A stretch of 64,000 bases of DNA from assembly GCA_944324115.1 (NCBI GenBank), contig CALUVB010000022.1:62001-126000 (forward strand). Direction: 5' to 3'. How positions within the stretch are numbered: the stretch's first letter is position 1; the number at the start of each line of letters is the position of its first letter. The notes under the pieces are model-generated. The model ran no database searches, was not told the origin of the DNA, and worked only from the letters and a program-made list of their open reading frames with translations. Shown here piece by piece: positions 15,693 through 24,783 of this stretch. Source of the DNA: an uncultured Elusimicrobiales bacterium. Its GTDB lineage: Bacteria; Elusimicrobiota; Elusimicrobia; Elusimicrobiales; Elusimicrobiaceae. Made by a program: the position numbers and the translations under genes.

Positions 15693-15762
15693 CGCCGGCA
15701 GACGACGCTGGCGATTGTTTTTATCCTAGCAAAAACAAAACGCCCGCTTCAAGAGCGGGCGT
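15693..15762. repeat. 70-base direct repeat, copy 1
   Basis: Identical over 70 bases to 17261-17330. It contains the end of the upstream intergenic region and a terminator hairpin (15740-15762), and marks the boundary of a tandem gene duplication. Confidence 0.95.
15740..15762 (-). terminator. Intrinsic terminator between nucleotidase paralogues
   Basis: ACGCCCGCT/AGCGGGCGT stem with TTTTGTTTTT following on the minus strand. It lies 12 bases past the stop of the 15775-17238 gene. Being in the duplicated segment it is a copy of the terminator at 17308. Confidence 0.8.
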
Positions 15763-15774
15763 TGGCATGCAAGA

Positions 15775-17238
15775 TCATTTTTCCACAATGCGGCCTGTGG
15801 GCGGCGGATTCAAAATGCCGTGCTTTAAATCATCTTCTAAGATTTGGCGCATAGTTTTTTCTCCGGCAGGCTTCATAGTACCCTGTGGCAGGGTGCCGAA
15901 CAATTTGCCTTCCCCGCGGCCTCTGCCCATATAGGAATTGATGGCCACTGTATACATCGCTTTTTTATTCAAACGTTTGCCATGTATCCAAATTTTCAAT
16001 TTTTCAATTTTGCCGTCTTCCGTCTGTGAATAAGAAAGATTCAGTCCGCAATAAGCCAGCCGCACCCAAGGGGTAAGACCCGCCTTTACCAACTGTTCCA
16101 AAAACGCACCGCTGACCTGCCCCGTCATGATCGTATCATCAAATGGATATAAATCTATAATGTCACGCCGAATCACCTCTCCTTCGGGCAGGCCTGTGCG
16201 GGCTCCTCCTGTGTTATGAATACAGACATCTGCCTGCACCTCGCGGCAAAGCGCGTCTGCCACCCAATTATCCGCAGGAGAATCTTTATGTCCAGCGGTA
16301 CGGGCTGTTTTCTCCAAGACGGCCGAAGTCTGCCCCACCACATCATCTACACCGCTTTCCCGCAGCGCTTCTGCGGCTTTTTTGACTTCTTTGTTTTCTC
16401 CTGTCTTCTTGATATCCAAAGGGATCAATTCCGATTTGGCGGAGACGAACTCTCCGCTTTGGTCATCTGTCTCCACCGTTACTTTCGTAACATATTTCAG
16501 ATAATAGCCGCTCTCGGCAAACAACACCCCGCCGCGGTATTCGTTTTGAAATATTTTATGGGCGTGTCCGCCCAGCACCACATGCACACGCCCACCCAGC
16601 ATACGGCCGATATCACCGATATAATTGGGGTGTCCCATTCTGTCGTCTGCCAAGGAGTCATGGGCCAGCACGACCACCACAGCCGGTTGTTGGGCTTCCA
16701 CTTCGCTAAGGGCTTTTTGCAATGCGGCAAAAGGCTCCGAAATGTGATATTTTTTAATAGGCTTGGTCGGGTTTTGGTTTGCCAATCCAATAACGGCCAC
16801 CTTAACTCCGTCTATATTAAAAATTTTATAAGGCAACACACCGGAAGGATATTTGCCCGTTTCAGCCAAAGTTAAATTGGCGGCCAATACAGCAAACTGA
16901 GCTTGATTTAGAATATCTTGAAATCCTTCTTCTTTAAAAGCGAACTCATGATTGCCCACTGTGGCGGCATCGTAATTCAACTGATTCAACATCATGACGG
17001 CTTTTAATCCTTTGGAACGCTGCGTTTCCACCGTACCTTCAGCAAAGTCCCCCCCGTCTAATAACAAGTAATTGCGCGGGCCATTATGCAACACCGCCGC
17101 CAAAGCCGCAAAACCGCCTTTTCCATCTCTGGGATAAAAAAAGCCATGCGTATCGCTGGTATGATAAATAATCGTCGTCTTTGCCGGCAAAACCGCAGCG
17201 GCAAATAAAAAGACTAACAACAGAAATAGTTTTTTCAT
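15775..17238 (-). CDS. Secreted bifunctional metallophosphatase/5'-nucleotidase (UshA-like), paralogue
   Basis: This 487-residue protein has a signal peptide (cleavage near VLPAKT) and the metallophosphatase motifs HTSDTHGFFYP, LLDGGDF, VGNHEFAF, VLAHDS and LGGHAHK, then the C-terminal domain with HNTGGARTG and YPFDDTI. Asp/Ser changes in the second and fourth motifs relative to the next paralogue are conservative. The ribosome-binding site is AAGGGAT. It is the first of three tandem copies. The N-terminal coding segment and the upstream region are nearly identical in DNA to the second copy, so the duplication is fairly recent or homogenised. Confidence 0.93.
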   Translation of the reverse strand: MKKLFLLLVFLFAAAVLPAKTTIIYHTSDTHGFFYPRDGKGGFAALAAVLHNGPRNYLLLDGGDFAEGTVETQRSKGLKAVMMLNQLNYDAATVGNHEFAFKEEGFQDILNQAQFAVLAANLTLAETGKYPSGVLPYKIFNIDGVKVAVIGLANQNPTKPIKKYHISEPFAALQKALSEVEAQQPAVVVVLAHDSLADDRMGHPNYIGDIGRMLGGRVHVVLGGHAHKIFQNEYRGGVLFAESGYYLKYVTKVTVETDDQSGEFVSAKSELIPLDIKKTGENKEVKKAAEALRESGVDDVVGQTSAVLEKTARTAGHKDSPADNWVADALCREVQADVCIHNTGGARTGLPEGEVIRRDIIDLYPFDDTIMTGQVSGAFLEQLVKAGLTPWVRLAYCGLNLSYSQTEDGKIEKLKIWIHGKRLNKKAMYTVAINSYMGRGRGEGKLFGTLPQGTMKPAGEKTMRQILEDDLKHGILNPPPTGRIVEK

Positions 17239-17260
17239 GAATATCCCTTGGTTTAAACGC

Positions 17261-17330
17261 CGCCGGCAGACGACGCTGGCGATTGTTTTTATCCTAGCAA
17301 AAACAAAACGCCCGCTTCAAGAGCGGGCGT
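17261..17330. repeat. 70-base direct repeat, copy 2
   Basis: Identical to 15693-15762. See that entry. Confidence 0.95.
17308..17330 (-). terminator. Intrinsic terminator after the 1176-residue gene
   Basis: ACGCCCGCT/AGCGGGCGT stem followed on the minus strand by TTTTGTTTTT, 18 bases past the stop at 17349. Confidence 0.85.
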
Positions 17331-17348
17331 ATAGAAGGTGTTAACAAT

Positions 17349-20300
17349 TTATCTTATTTCAAAAGATAGTTTTATGCGCCGAGCATCCGTAGGAGACAAG
17401 TTGCTTTCTATTTCTTTAAGGATTTGTGCGGCTTCTTCCCGTACACCCCGTCTGGCACCGGGAGTTTGGGCTTTTCGGTACTCCACCAGCAATTCACGCA
17501 AGCGGGCATATTTGCGGTCAAAAACTGCCTTATTAGCAACGCTCTGGACTCGCGAATAAGTCTGAACCTCCAATTCTTGCAATGCAGACAGATAGGGTTC
17601 TTGCATATTTTTCCGCAAGCGGGCATAGTCGTCTGCCGACACCGTACGGCTGCCCGTGCGTCCTGATTTGGTATATTTCAGTGTTACAGAACCATCTGCA
17701 TTTTTTGTCAATGAAGTAGCCCCTCTCACCAAATCAGCCTGTTCCGCACGCAATACGGCTTCGGCTCCTTCAGGAGACTTTGACAGTATACTAGCCAATT
17801 CTTCACGCGTTAATATTTGCGTCGTTCCATTTTTAAAAGATACATTAATTCTATCCGGCGAAAAACGGGTGTAATGTTCCACTCCGCCGCCAAAAGAATC
17901 TATTTTGGTCACATCCGTAAGAGAAGGAGTCGCTTTAGAGGCAATTGCAGGCGCTGCAGGCGCTTTACTCGCGGTAGTCGCCGCAGCGGCGGCAGATGCT
18001 TCCGACTTTGCAGGCAACGGCTGTGGGGCAGAAGGGGGTGTGGTGCGGCTGGCATGGACTGCGTCGGCTGCTCCTCCTGTTTTAGTGCCGCCTAATACAT
18101 CGCCCACGCGCATTACTTCCGTACTACTGTTCCCCGCTGGCGCAGCCGGAGCGGCAGAGCGGACTGCCGCTGCACTGCTCGTATTAGCCGCAGAGGAAGA
18201 CGCCGGTCGCGCCGCAGCACCGGAGCTTGCAGAAGGGGTCGCGGTACGGCTGGCATTAACTGCGTCGTCGGCTGCTCCTCCTACTATTTTAGTTCCGTCT
18301 AATACATCGCCCACGCGCATTACTTCCCTACTACTATTCCCCGCTGGCGCAGCCGGGGCGGCAGAGCGGACTGCCGCTGCACTGCTCGTATTAGCCGCAG
18401 AGGAAGACGGCGTTCGCGCCGCTGAACCAGAGCTTGCAGAAGACGCAGAAGTCCGGCCACCGGCAACACTCCGGACACCGCTATTGCCAGCAGGAGTTGA
18501 TGCGGGTTTTTTTACTATCTCTATCCCTGGGGGATTTGACGATACTGGTTTTCTTACTATCTCTATCCCAGCAGGATTGCTACCCGTATTGACCGCAGAG
18601 GAAGACGGCGTTCGCGCCGCAGCACCGGAGCTTGCAGAAGGGGGTGTGGTGCGGCCACCGGCAACACTCCGGACACCACTATTGCCAGCAGAAGTTGATG
18701 CGGGTTTTTTTACTATCTCTATCCCAGCAGGATTGCTACCCGTATTGGCCACAGAGGCAGACGCCGGTCGCTGGCTGCCTGTTGCGACATCTGCGGGTTT
18801 CTTATTTTTTCCAAACAGATTTCTCCAAAATCCGCCTTTAGGAGGGGGTGTGCCTCCGGCAATCAAAGGAGAAGTATTTGTAAAACGCAAGAGGTCGTCG
18901 TTTTTCCCTTCTGCAATAATGTCCTCTCTAAGGCGGAGCAAAGCGGCATCTGTCTCATTTCTGGAAAGCGAAGAAAGAGCCGGCTCTTTAAAGGGCACTT
19001 TAGGCGCGCTGGAGGATATAGGGATTTTGGTGGTGGAAACAGGTGCAGGCTCCGGTGTTGCAGCAGGCAAAGCGGGCCGCGCAGGAGTCCGCGCAGCAGA
19101 CGAGACGGGAGACTGCACAGAACGGCTGCCGGCACGGCTTGCGGCAACACGAGAGGCCGCGGGCGCTTTGCTTACTGGAGCCGCCACAGCCGGCACTTCC
19201 TTTACGGCAGCAGCGGAACGAGCATTAGAAAAACGGAAACCGATGTATTTGCGGTTAGCCTGCAACCATTGCGCCGCATTGGACAAACTGCGCGCCGCCG
19301 AAGGCACGGCAGCCACCAACGCAGGGACAAATACAGGCATTAATGCCAAATCCGCTATATTACCCATATTAAGCAAACGTTCATTATAGATGTATCGTTC
19401 CTGTTTTTCCAAATCTTTACCCGGCACTTTCCAGTTCAAGCCACGCGTTTTGGCAAAGAGCCACGCTTTATAATGCACACGCTGTTGAGTACCTTCATTG
19501 ATATCCCACCAGTCCCCTTCGTAAAACAATCTCAGCAAATGTTCGCTGGGAATTAATGCAAATTTTTGTCCTTGAGAGGTTCGCCAGCCCTCCAAAATCC
19601 CCAGCACCACCGGATAGTGAATCTGTCCTGCTGCGTTTACCGCACCGGGAATCCATGTCCTGTCCGATCCGCTGGCACTACCGAATTCCACATAATTATT
19701 CGCCGTCTTAATAATTTTCTGGGCTGTTTGGGCGGCGTATGTATTGCGCGCACTTTCTTCACCCAACAGGCGGCCCACGTCTTCCAACATATTTCCATAC
19801 GGATATTGGCGGTTTTGATGCTGGATACTGGTATCGGAATAGCCTTGACGGGCGGCCTCGTCTTCATCTAAGTATTGAAACTGTTCGTTTATTCTGTTTA
19901 AATAACGCGAATTGCCACCCCGTATATTGCTGCTGGCCCGTAAAGCGGCTTGCGCGCCGGACTTGACGGAAATATTTACCGCATTTCCTAACACGGAGGG
20001 CAAAGACTCGTCCATCAAAAAGTCATATATGGCTTGATAGGCTTGCTCCGTACCGACTGTAGCCAGCGCCGTCGTCGCACTTGGAATGACCGATCCGGCC
20101 GCGGCAGAGTCATATTTCCGCTTCAACAAAGTATAAATCTTCTTTACGGCGGCTTGGTTCTCCTGCTGGGTTTTGGAAAGCATAGCCAAGCCGTACAAAC
20201 CAGAAAGCTCCTGACTGCATCTGTTTTGTTTCTGCGCGGTGGCGTTGCGCGCGTCGGCGCGGCGGGAAGCGGAGCCATATTCCGTATATGTTTTTCCGCA

Positions 20301-20879
20301 GTCGGAATCCGCTGCCTCAATAAGCGCACTAAAATAATCTAACGCCGCCTGGCGGTCCTCCTCACTATGAACGCCATAAGTGACCACCAGATTGGTAAAA
20401 CTGTCGGCAGATTCCACAATCAGCTGTCCTTGGTAAGAGAGCAACTCTTGCAAAGCCCAGTGCACGCCACCCTGTGCAAAAGCCAACAACGGCACACACG
20501 CCGTTTTGTCTTTATTACAGACTTCCCCGTCTTCCGGTGTCCAGTTCGCCTGGCGCAGAGATTTAAAAGCCACATCATTAATACACTTCAGCGAGTGATA
20601 CGGACATTGTTCCTTGGCCAGTTTGGCCCCCGCCTCAATCAATTTTTCATCAACGGAATTGAGCTGCTGCTGCATTTGGTCTTCCAGGATTTCCACCCGT
20701 TGCTGCAAATACTCCGGCCAAGCAGTGGAACCCGAAGTCAGCGCATCAAAGGGAGAATAAATCATATTATCTTCAGCGGCAGGAGCGGCGCCTTCCACAG
20801 GAAGGATTTGCCCCTGCATAGGAGGGACATAAGAAAAGAGAACAGACACGCTTACAACTAAAGATAATATCCGTTTCAT
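17349..20879 (-). CDS. Very large secreted repeat-rich protein of unknown function
   Basis: I do not recognise this 1176-residue protein. It has a signal peptide (residues 1-23, ending MQGQ) and AAGGTG as ribosome-binding site. Residues about 30-560 are helix-rich with Cys pairs and may contain HEAT-like helical repeats (for example near 255-300). From about 560 to 1000 it is low-complexity Ala/Ser/Pro/Thr-rich and contains internal repeats: a unit of about 62 residues with SSAAAVRSAAPAAPAGNSS and MRVGDVL occurs twice, and a unit with NSGVRSVAGGRT and NPAGIEIV(K/R)KP recurs. The C-terminal 175 residues are again ordered, with many charged helices. It probably acts at the cell surface or in the periplasm. 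Confidence 0.8.
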   Translation of the reverse strand: MKRILSLVVSVSVLFSYVPPMQGQILPVEGAAPAAEDNMIYSPFDALTSGSTAWPEYLQQRVEILEDQMQQQLNSVDEKLIEAGAKLAKEQCPYHSLKCINDVAFKSLRQANWTPEDGEVCNKDKTACVPLLAFAQGGVHWALQELLSYQGQLIVESADSFTNLVVTYGVHSEEDRQAALDYFSALIEAADSDCGKTYTEYGSASRRADARNATAQKQNRCSQELSGLYGLAMLSKTQQENQAAVKKIYTLLKRKYDSAAAGSVIPSATTALATVGTEQAYQAIYDFLMDESLPSVLGNAVNISVKSGAQAALRASSNIRGGNSRYLNRINEQFQYLDEDEAARQGYSDTSIQHQNRQYPYGNMLEDVGRLLGEESARNTYAAQTAQKIIKTANNYVEFGSASGSDRTWIPGAVNAAGQIHYPVVLGILEGWRTSQGQKFALIPSEHLLRLFYEGDWWDINEGTQQRVHYKAWLFAKTRGLNWKVPGKDLEKQERYIYNERLLNMGNIADLALMPVFVPALVAAVPSAARSLSNAAQWLQANRKYIGFRFSNARSAAAVKEVPAVAAPVSKAPAASRVAASRAGSRSVQSPVSSAARTPARPALPAATPEPAPVSTTKIPISSSAPKVPFKEPALSSLSRNETDAALLRLREDIIAEGKNDDLLRFTNTSPLIAGGTPPPKGGFWRNLFGKNKKPADVATGSQRPASASVANTGSNPAGIEIVKKPASTSAGNSGVRSVAGGRTTPPSASSGAAARTPSSSAVNTGSNPAGIEIVRKPVSSNPPGIEIVKKPASTPAGNSGVRSVAGGRTSASSASSGSAARTPSSSAANTSSAAAVRSAAPAAPAGNSSREVMRVGDVLDGTKIVGGAADDAVNASRTATPSASSGAAARPASSSAANTSSAAAVRSAAPAAPAGNSSTEVMRVGDVLGGTKTGGAADAVHASRTTPPSAPQPLPAKSEASAAAAATTASKAPAAPAIASKATPSLTDVTKIDSFGGGVEHYTRFSPDRINVSFKNGTTQILTREELASILSKSPEGAEAVLRAEQADLVRGATSLTKNADGSVTLKYTKSGRTGSRTVSADDYARLRKNMQEPYLSALQELEVQTYSRVQSVANKAVFDRKYARLRELLVEYRKAQTPGARRGVREEAAQILKEIESNLSPTDARRIKLSFEIR
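18043..18760. repeat. Intragenic repeats in the low-complexity part of the 1176-residue gene
   Basis: Two nearly identical units of about 190 bases are adjacent at about 18043-18235 and 18244-18440. A second type of about 75-110 bases occurs at about 18451-18525 and 18649-18760. The differences between copies include whole-codon insertions, as expected from slippage or unequal recombination. Confidence 0.8.
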
Positions 20880-20944
20880 AGAGTTTCACCTTTAAAAAGA
20901 GTTTTATAATAGCATAAATGGTTTTTTTAAAGAAACAAGCCCTT

Positions 20945-21742
20945 TTATTCCTGCTCCGAAACCGACACAAACAAATCAGAACGGTTAAACAAATAAATTA
21001 AGGCTCCGTTAAGCAACACAAAATATGAAAAACTACCCCACAGAGTTAACAAAGAAGAAACCAAACCGCCGTTGCGCAAACCAAACCCTGCCAAAAACAA
21101 AACAGGAGTCCACAACATCAGAAGAACTGCCGCCAGCATTAACAACCACAGCGGTAGATAACGGCGAAACAGCCCCCAGCCCAATACGGCTCCTCTGGAA
21201 AAAGACTCTTCCGTGGCAAACCCTAAAGCAAAACACACTGTCGTGACCAGCCAAATCCACATCCACAAATTATTCATAAAAGATGAAGAAACAAGCGTAG
21301 GAACAATTACATATACAGAAAAGCCGTCTTGCCACACAAATACCAAACACGCCAGCAGCCCCAGCACAATTTGAAACCCCAACAAACGCCACCAAGCGCG
21401 GGCGCTTACCCACAATACCGTACCTGAGGAGGAGCTGCGCACGACCAACGATTCCAGTAATTTATAGGTATAGAGCAACACCAGCCCGTCTAAAGTACCT
21501 ATTACACATACGCCAAACAAAAAACGCACCGCTGTTTGAAAAGCAGACAAAGCGGCAGGATGTTTAATCCAAAACTCAGGCAAAGACCCCGCCCCAAAGA
21601 CAGCCGCAATAATTTCCCCCAATAAAGAAGGATAGACCGCATAGGCTAACACGCAAAAAACACAGAACATTCCGCCAAACAGAAAAACTGTTTTTTTGGT
21701 AGGCAAATTCCACGTTTTATTAGATGCAGACGCAAAAGTCAT
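20945..21742 (-). CDS. Six-span integral membrane protein of unknown function
   Basis: This 265-residue protein has about six hydrophobic segments (residues about 18-40, 68-92, 110-138, 158-176, 192-218 and 226-252), with short loops and no transporter signature that I recognise. GAGGGTATAG precedes the start. It sits between the large secreted protein and nifS. Its function is unknown. Confidence 0.72.
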   Translation of the reverse strand: MTFASASNKTWNLPTKKTVFLFGGMFCVFCVLAYAVYPSLLGEIIAAVFGAGSLPEFWIKHPAALSAFQTAVRFLFGVCVIGTLDGLVLLYTYKLLESLVVRSSSSGTVLWVSARAWWRLLGFQIVLGLLACLVFVWQDGFSVYVIVPTLVSSSFMNNLWMWIWLVTTVCFALGFATEESFSRGAVLGWGLFRRYLPLWLLMLAAVLLMLWTPVLFLAGFGLRNGGLVSSLLTLWGSFSYFVLLNGALIYLFNRSDLFVSVSEQE

Positions 21743-21779
21743 AAGCTATACCCTCGTTTGGTAATATTTAGGCCACTGA

Positions 21780-22946
21780 TTAGTCTAACCGGGAAAAAGG
21801 CGATATTTGGCGCAAATTTTCAATAATTCCCGGCATTACTTCCAGCACCTTGTCCACTTCCGCCTCAGTAGTTTGGTCTGACAAAGAAAAACGCACAGAA
21901 CCATGGGCAAATTTAAAATCCACCCCCATGGCACGCAGCACGTGCGACGGCTCCAAAGAACCCGACGTACACGCCGAACCGGAAGAAGCGCAAATGCCAT
22001 ATTCGTTAAGGTGCATCAAGATGGCTTCCCCTTCAACAAACCCAAAGCTGATATTGACCGTATTGGGCACGCGGTTTTCCGGATCTCCATTTAAGCGGCT
22101 GTCTGCAACGGAAGCCAACAGTCCATTCTGCAATTTATCGCGCAAAGCAGCCATACGGGGCAAACTGCCATCGGATAAGCGGGTTTTGGCTAATACCGCG
22201 GCCGTACCCAACCCCACGATATAAGGGATATTTTCCGTGCCGCCGCGGCGGCCTTTTTCTTGATGGCCGCCCATCATAAATTCCGTAAAACGCGTACCGC
22301 GCCGCACATACAACGCACCCACTCCCTTCGGCGCGTGGAATTTATGTCCAGACAAAGAAAGCATATCTATAGACGTATTTTTTACATCAATCGGCATTTT
22401 GCCGATAGCCTGCACCCCGTCTGTATGAAACAGTGCACCACGCTCTTTGGCCAAAGCCGCTATTTCCGGCACGGGGAAAATAGTGCCTGTTTCGCTGTTT
22501 ACCCACATAACAGAAACCAAAGCCGTATCATCTGTCAGCGCTTTTTTATATTGCTCCATATTAAAACGGCCTTGAGAATCCACCCCTATGTAATCTACTT
22601 TGTATCCCTGGGATTCCAAATAACTGAAGGGGTGCAAAACAGCCGGGTGTTCTACGGCTGAAGTAATGATATGTTTCTTCTGCGGAAAACTGCGTACGGC
22701 GGAAAAAATGGCCGTATTGTCGCTTTCCGTGGCGCAAGAGGTGAAAATAACTTCATCGGCATGTGCCGCGCCTATTAAATCGGCTACTTCCGCGCGGGCG
22801 ATATCCATTGCTTTTTTCGCTTCGGCCGCCAGTGGATACATAGAGGAAGCGTTCCCATATTTTTCGGAAAAATACGGCTTGATGGCTTCTGCTACAGCTG
22901 GGGCCACCTGCGTCGTTGCATTATTGTCTAAATAAATGATTTTCAC
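21780..22946 (-). CDS. nifS: Cysteine desulfurase
   Basis: This 388-residue fold-type I PLP enzyme takes sulfur from cysteine for Fe-S cluster building. It shows the N-terminal YLDNNATTQV, the PLP Lys in SLSGHKFHAPKGVGALY (about residue 200), and the active-site Cys loop ASSGSACTSGSLEPSHVL (Cys about 325). This is the NifS/IscS class with the short loop. It lies 12 bases after nifU and pairs with it, serving the Fe-S-rich hydrogenase and other enzymes. Confidence 0.95.
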   Translation of the reverse strand: MKIIYLDNNATTQVAPAVAEAIKPYFSEKYGNASSMYPLAAEAKKAMDIARAEVADLIGAAHADEVIFTSCATESDNTAIFSAVRSFPQKKHIITSAVEHPAVLHPFSYLESQGYKVDYIGVDSQGRFNMEQYKKALTDDTALVSVMWVNSETGTIFPVPEIAALAKERGALFHTDGVQAIGKMPIDVKNTSIDMLSLSGHKFHAPKGVGALYVRRGTRFTEFMMGGHQEKGRRGGTENIPYIVGLGTAAVLAKTRLSDGSLPRMAALRDKLQNGLLASVADSRLNGDPENRVPNTVNISFGFVEGEAILMHLNEYGICASSGSACTSGSLEPSHVLRAMGVDFKFAHGSVRFSLSDQTTEAEVDKVLEVMPGIIENLRQISPFSRLD

Positions 22947-22958
22947 ACGCCGCCTCTT

Positions 22959-23813
22959 TTATGCCTGCTCCACCGTAAGGGAAGGGTCCAACTTTTCACG
23001 CAATGTTTTCTCCACAAAATTTTTCAAGGTTACCGGCGCCGCCATACAGCCGCTGCACATGCCTAGCAGCCGCACTTTGACAATATTGCCGCTGATATCC
23101 ACCAGCTCCACAGAGCCGCCGTCTATATTCAGCTGGGGGCGCACATCGTCTTCCAGTACTTTTTCAATGCGTTTGATTCTTTCCACAATGGTTAAATCGG
23201 CAAATTTTTTGTTTTCCGTTTTGGGAGCTTCCGGCACGGCGCAGGAATTGACTTTATCCAAAATTTTCTGAATTTCGCCCTTGCAGCGGCCGCAGCCACC
23301 GCCGGCCTTCGTATAAAAAGTTACTTCTTCTACCGTTTTTAAGTGGTTGGCGCGTATTGCTTTGATAATGGCTTCTTCAGATACATTGAAACAGTGGCAC
23401 ACAATCTTTTCAGCTTGCTGCTCATACACTACCGGCTTGCCGCCTTGGCGGTAGCTCTGTATGGCAGCTTCCAACGCTTCCATACCCATTACAGAACAAT
23501 GCATCTTTTCCGCAGGCAAAGACCCCAGCTCATTTGCAATGTCTTGATTGGTAATTTTGGCAGCTTCCTGCAGCGTTTTGCCTTTAATCATTTCCGTCAA
23601 TACGGAAGAAGAAGCTATGGCGCTGGCGCAGCCAAACGTTTCAAATTTGGCATCTTCAATCACTTCGGTTTCTTTATTAATCTTCAATGTCAGCTTGAGC
23701 GCATCACCGCACACCAAGCTGCCCACCTGACCGGTGGCATCAGCGTTCGCTATGGCTCCCACGTTGCGCGGGTGCCGAAAATGCTCCATTACTTTATCCG
23801 TATAATCCCACAT
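22959..23813 (-). CDS. nifU: Three-domain Fe-S cluster scaffold NifU
   Basis: This 284-residue protein has the complete NifU architecture: an IscU-like N-terminal domain with three Cys ligands (SLVCGDALK about 35, TFGCASAI about 62, MHCSVMG about 106), a central BFD-type [2Fe-2S] domain (IVCHCFN near 138 and GGGCGRCKGEI near 173), and a C-terminal Nfu domain with GMCSGCM (about 255). It assembles clusters on sulfur from NifS. AAGGAG sits upstream of the ATG. Full-length NifU outside nitrogen fixers is typical of some anaerobes; no nif structural genes are visible. Confidence 0.96.
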   Translation of the reverse strand: MWDYTDKVMEHFRHPRNVGAIANADATGQVGSLVCGDALKLTLKINKETEVIEDAKFETFGCASAIASSSVLTEMIKGKTLQEAAKITNQDIANELGSLPAEKMHCSVMGMEALEAAIQSYRQGGKPVVYEQQAEKIVCHCFNVSEEAIIKAIRANHLKTVEEVTFYTKAGGGCGRCKGEIQKILDKVNSCAVPEAPKTENKKFADLTIVERIKRIEKVLEDDVRPQLNIDGGSVELVDISGNIVKVRLLGMCSGCMAAPVTLKNFVEKTLREKLDPSLTVEQA

Positions 23814-23923
23814 AAAGGCTCCTTTTATTCTATTTTATTATACCATTCTTAAGCGTGCCTACGCGATACGCCAAACCTAATTTTATACTATAGCCGCTTA
23901 TGCGCAGGTGGCAGATATTTTGG

Positions 23924-23929
23924 TAGAAT
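23924..23929 (+). promoter_or_regulatory. -10 element (TAGAAT) upstream of nadK
   Basis: TAGAAT ends 8 bases before the ATG at 23938. No ribosome-binding site intervenes, consistent with a leaderless or near-leaderless mRNA. Confidence 0.4.
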
Positions 23930-23937
23930 GAGTTTCT

Positions 23938-24783
23938 ATGAATATCAGACGCGTTCTTTTCGTATGTAATCCTTCCCAGGCCAATGCCGCCCAAACGGCC
24001 CGGCGGCTGACGGAGTTTCTACATAAAAAAGGACTGACTTGTCACACGCTTCTGGATTATCATGAAATCCGCCAGCACCCGGACACGGATCTGTGTGTCA
24101 GCTTGGGGGGAGACGGCACGACATTGCGCTGCGCCCGTGAAACTGCCCCGCTGGATATCCCTGTATTGGCGGTAAACTGCGGCAGTTTGGGCTTTCTGTC
24201 AGCCTGTGAGGAAAAAGATGCGGAACAATGTCTGCAACATATTTTACAGGGACATTTCCAAATTACCCGCCGTTTATTGCTCAGCGCGGATATAGAACGA
24301 GCAGGACAGAAACCCGTGCGTGATTTGTTGGCTTTTAATGATTGCGTAATTAAAACGTTGCACCCGCGGGCTTTCACGCTGCAGCTATCGGTGCGCGGAT
24401 TGGAATTGAAACGCTATTATGGAGACGGAATTATCCTCTCCACTCCCGCAGGATCCACCGCCTATTCTTTGGCGGCCGGCGGGCCTATCGTGGAGCCGGA
24501 TTTGAATGTGTTCATTATGACGCCGCTCTGCCCGCACAGCCTAACCGAAAGACCCCTTTTGGTGCGGGCCGATGAAGAATGGGTCTTTTCCCCGGTATTT
24601 AAAAATTCAACCGACACCGCAGTCGTCAGTTTAGACGGGCAGGAAAATTACGAACTAAAACATGCGGACCGGGTTATTGTGCGCCGGGCCGCCGCACAAG
24701 CACAGCTGATTTGTGCCGGGAAATTTGATTTCTTTACCCGGCTGCGCGACAAGCTGGAATGGGGAGAACGCGATGCTTCATAA
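23938..24783 (+). CDS. nadK: NAD kinase
   Basis: This 281-residue enzyme phosphorylates NAD to NADP. It has the family motifs SLGGDGTTLRCAR (about residues 58-70), NCGSLGFLS (about 80), FNDCVIK (NE/D motif, about 138) and YGDGIILSTPAGSTAYSLAAGGPIV (Gly-rich C-terminal motif, about 160-185; given here in part). Length is normal. Its 3' end overlaps recN by 11 bases, so the two are translated from one mRNA. Confidence 0.94.
   Translation: MNIRRVLFVCNPSQANAAQTARRLTEFLHKKGLTCHTLLDYHEIRQHPDTDLCVSLGGDGTTLRCARETAPLDIPVLAVNCGSLGFLSACEEKDAEQCLQHILQGHFQITRRLLLSADIERAGQKPVRDLLAFNDCVIKTLHPRAFTLQLSVRGLELKRYYGDGIILSTPAGSTAYSLAAGGPIVEPDLNVFIMTPLCPHSLTERPLLVRADEEWVFSPVFKNSTDTAVVSLDGQENYELKHADRVIVRRAAAQAQLICAGKFDFFTRLRDKLEWGERDAS

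Noticed and set aside
17905-19389. 494-codon open frame on the plus strand inside the 1176-residue gene
   Set aside because: It is antisense to a repeat-rich, GC-biased coding region, mirrors its repeats, has no ribosome-binding site, and yields only Ala/Gly/Glu-rich sequence.
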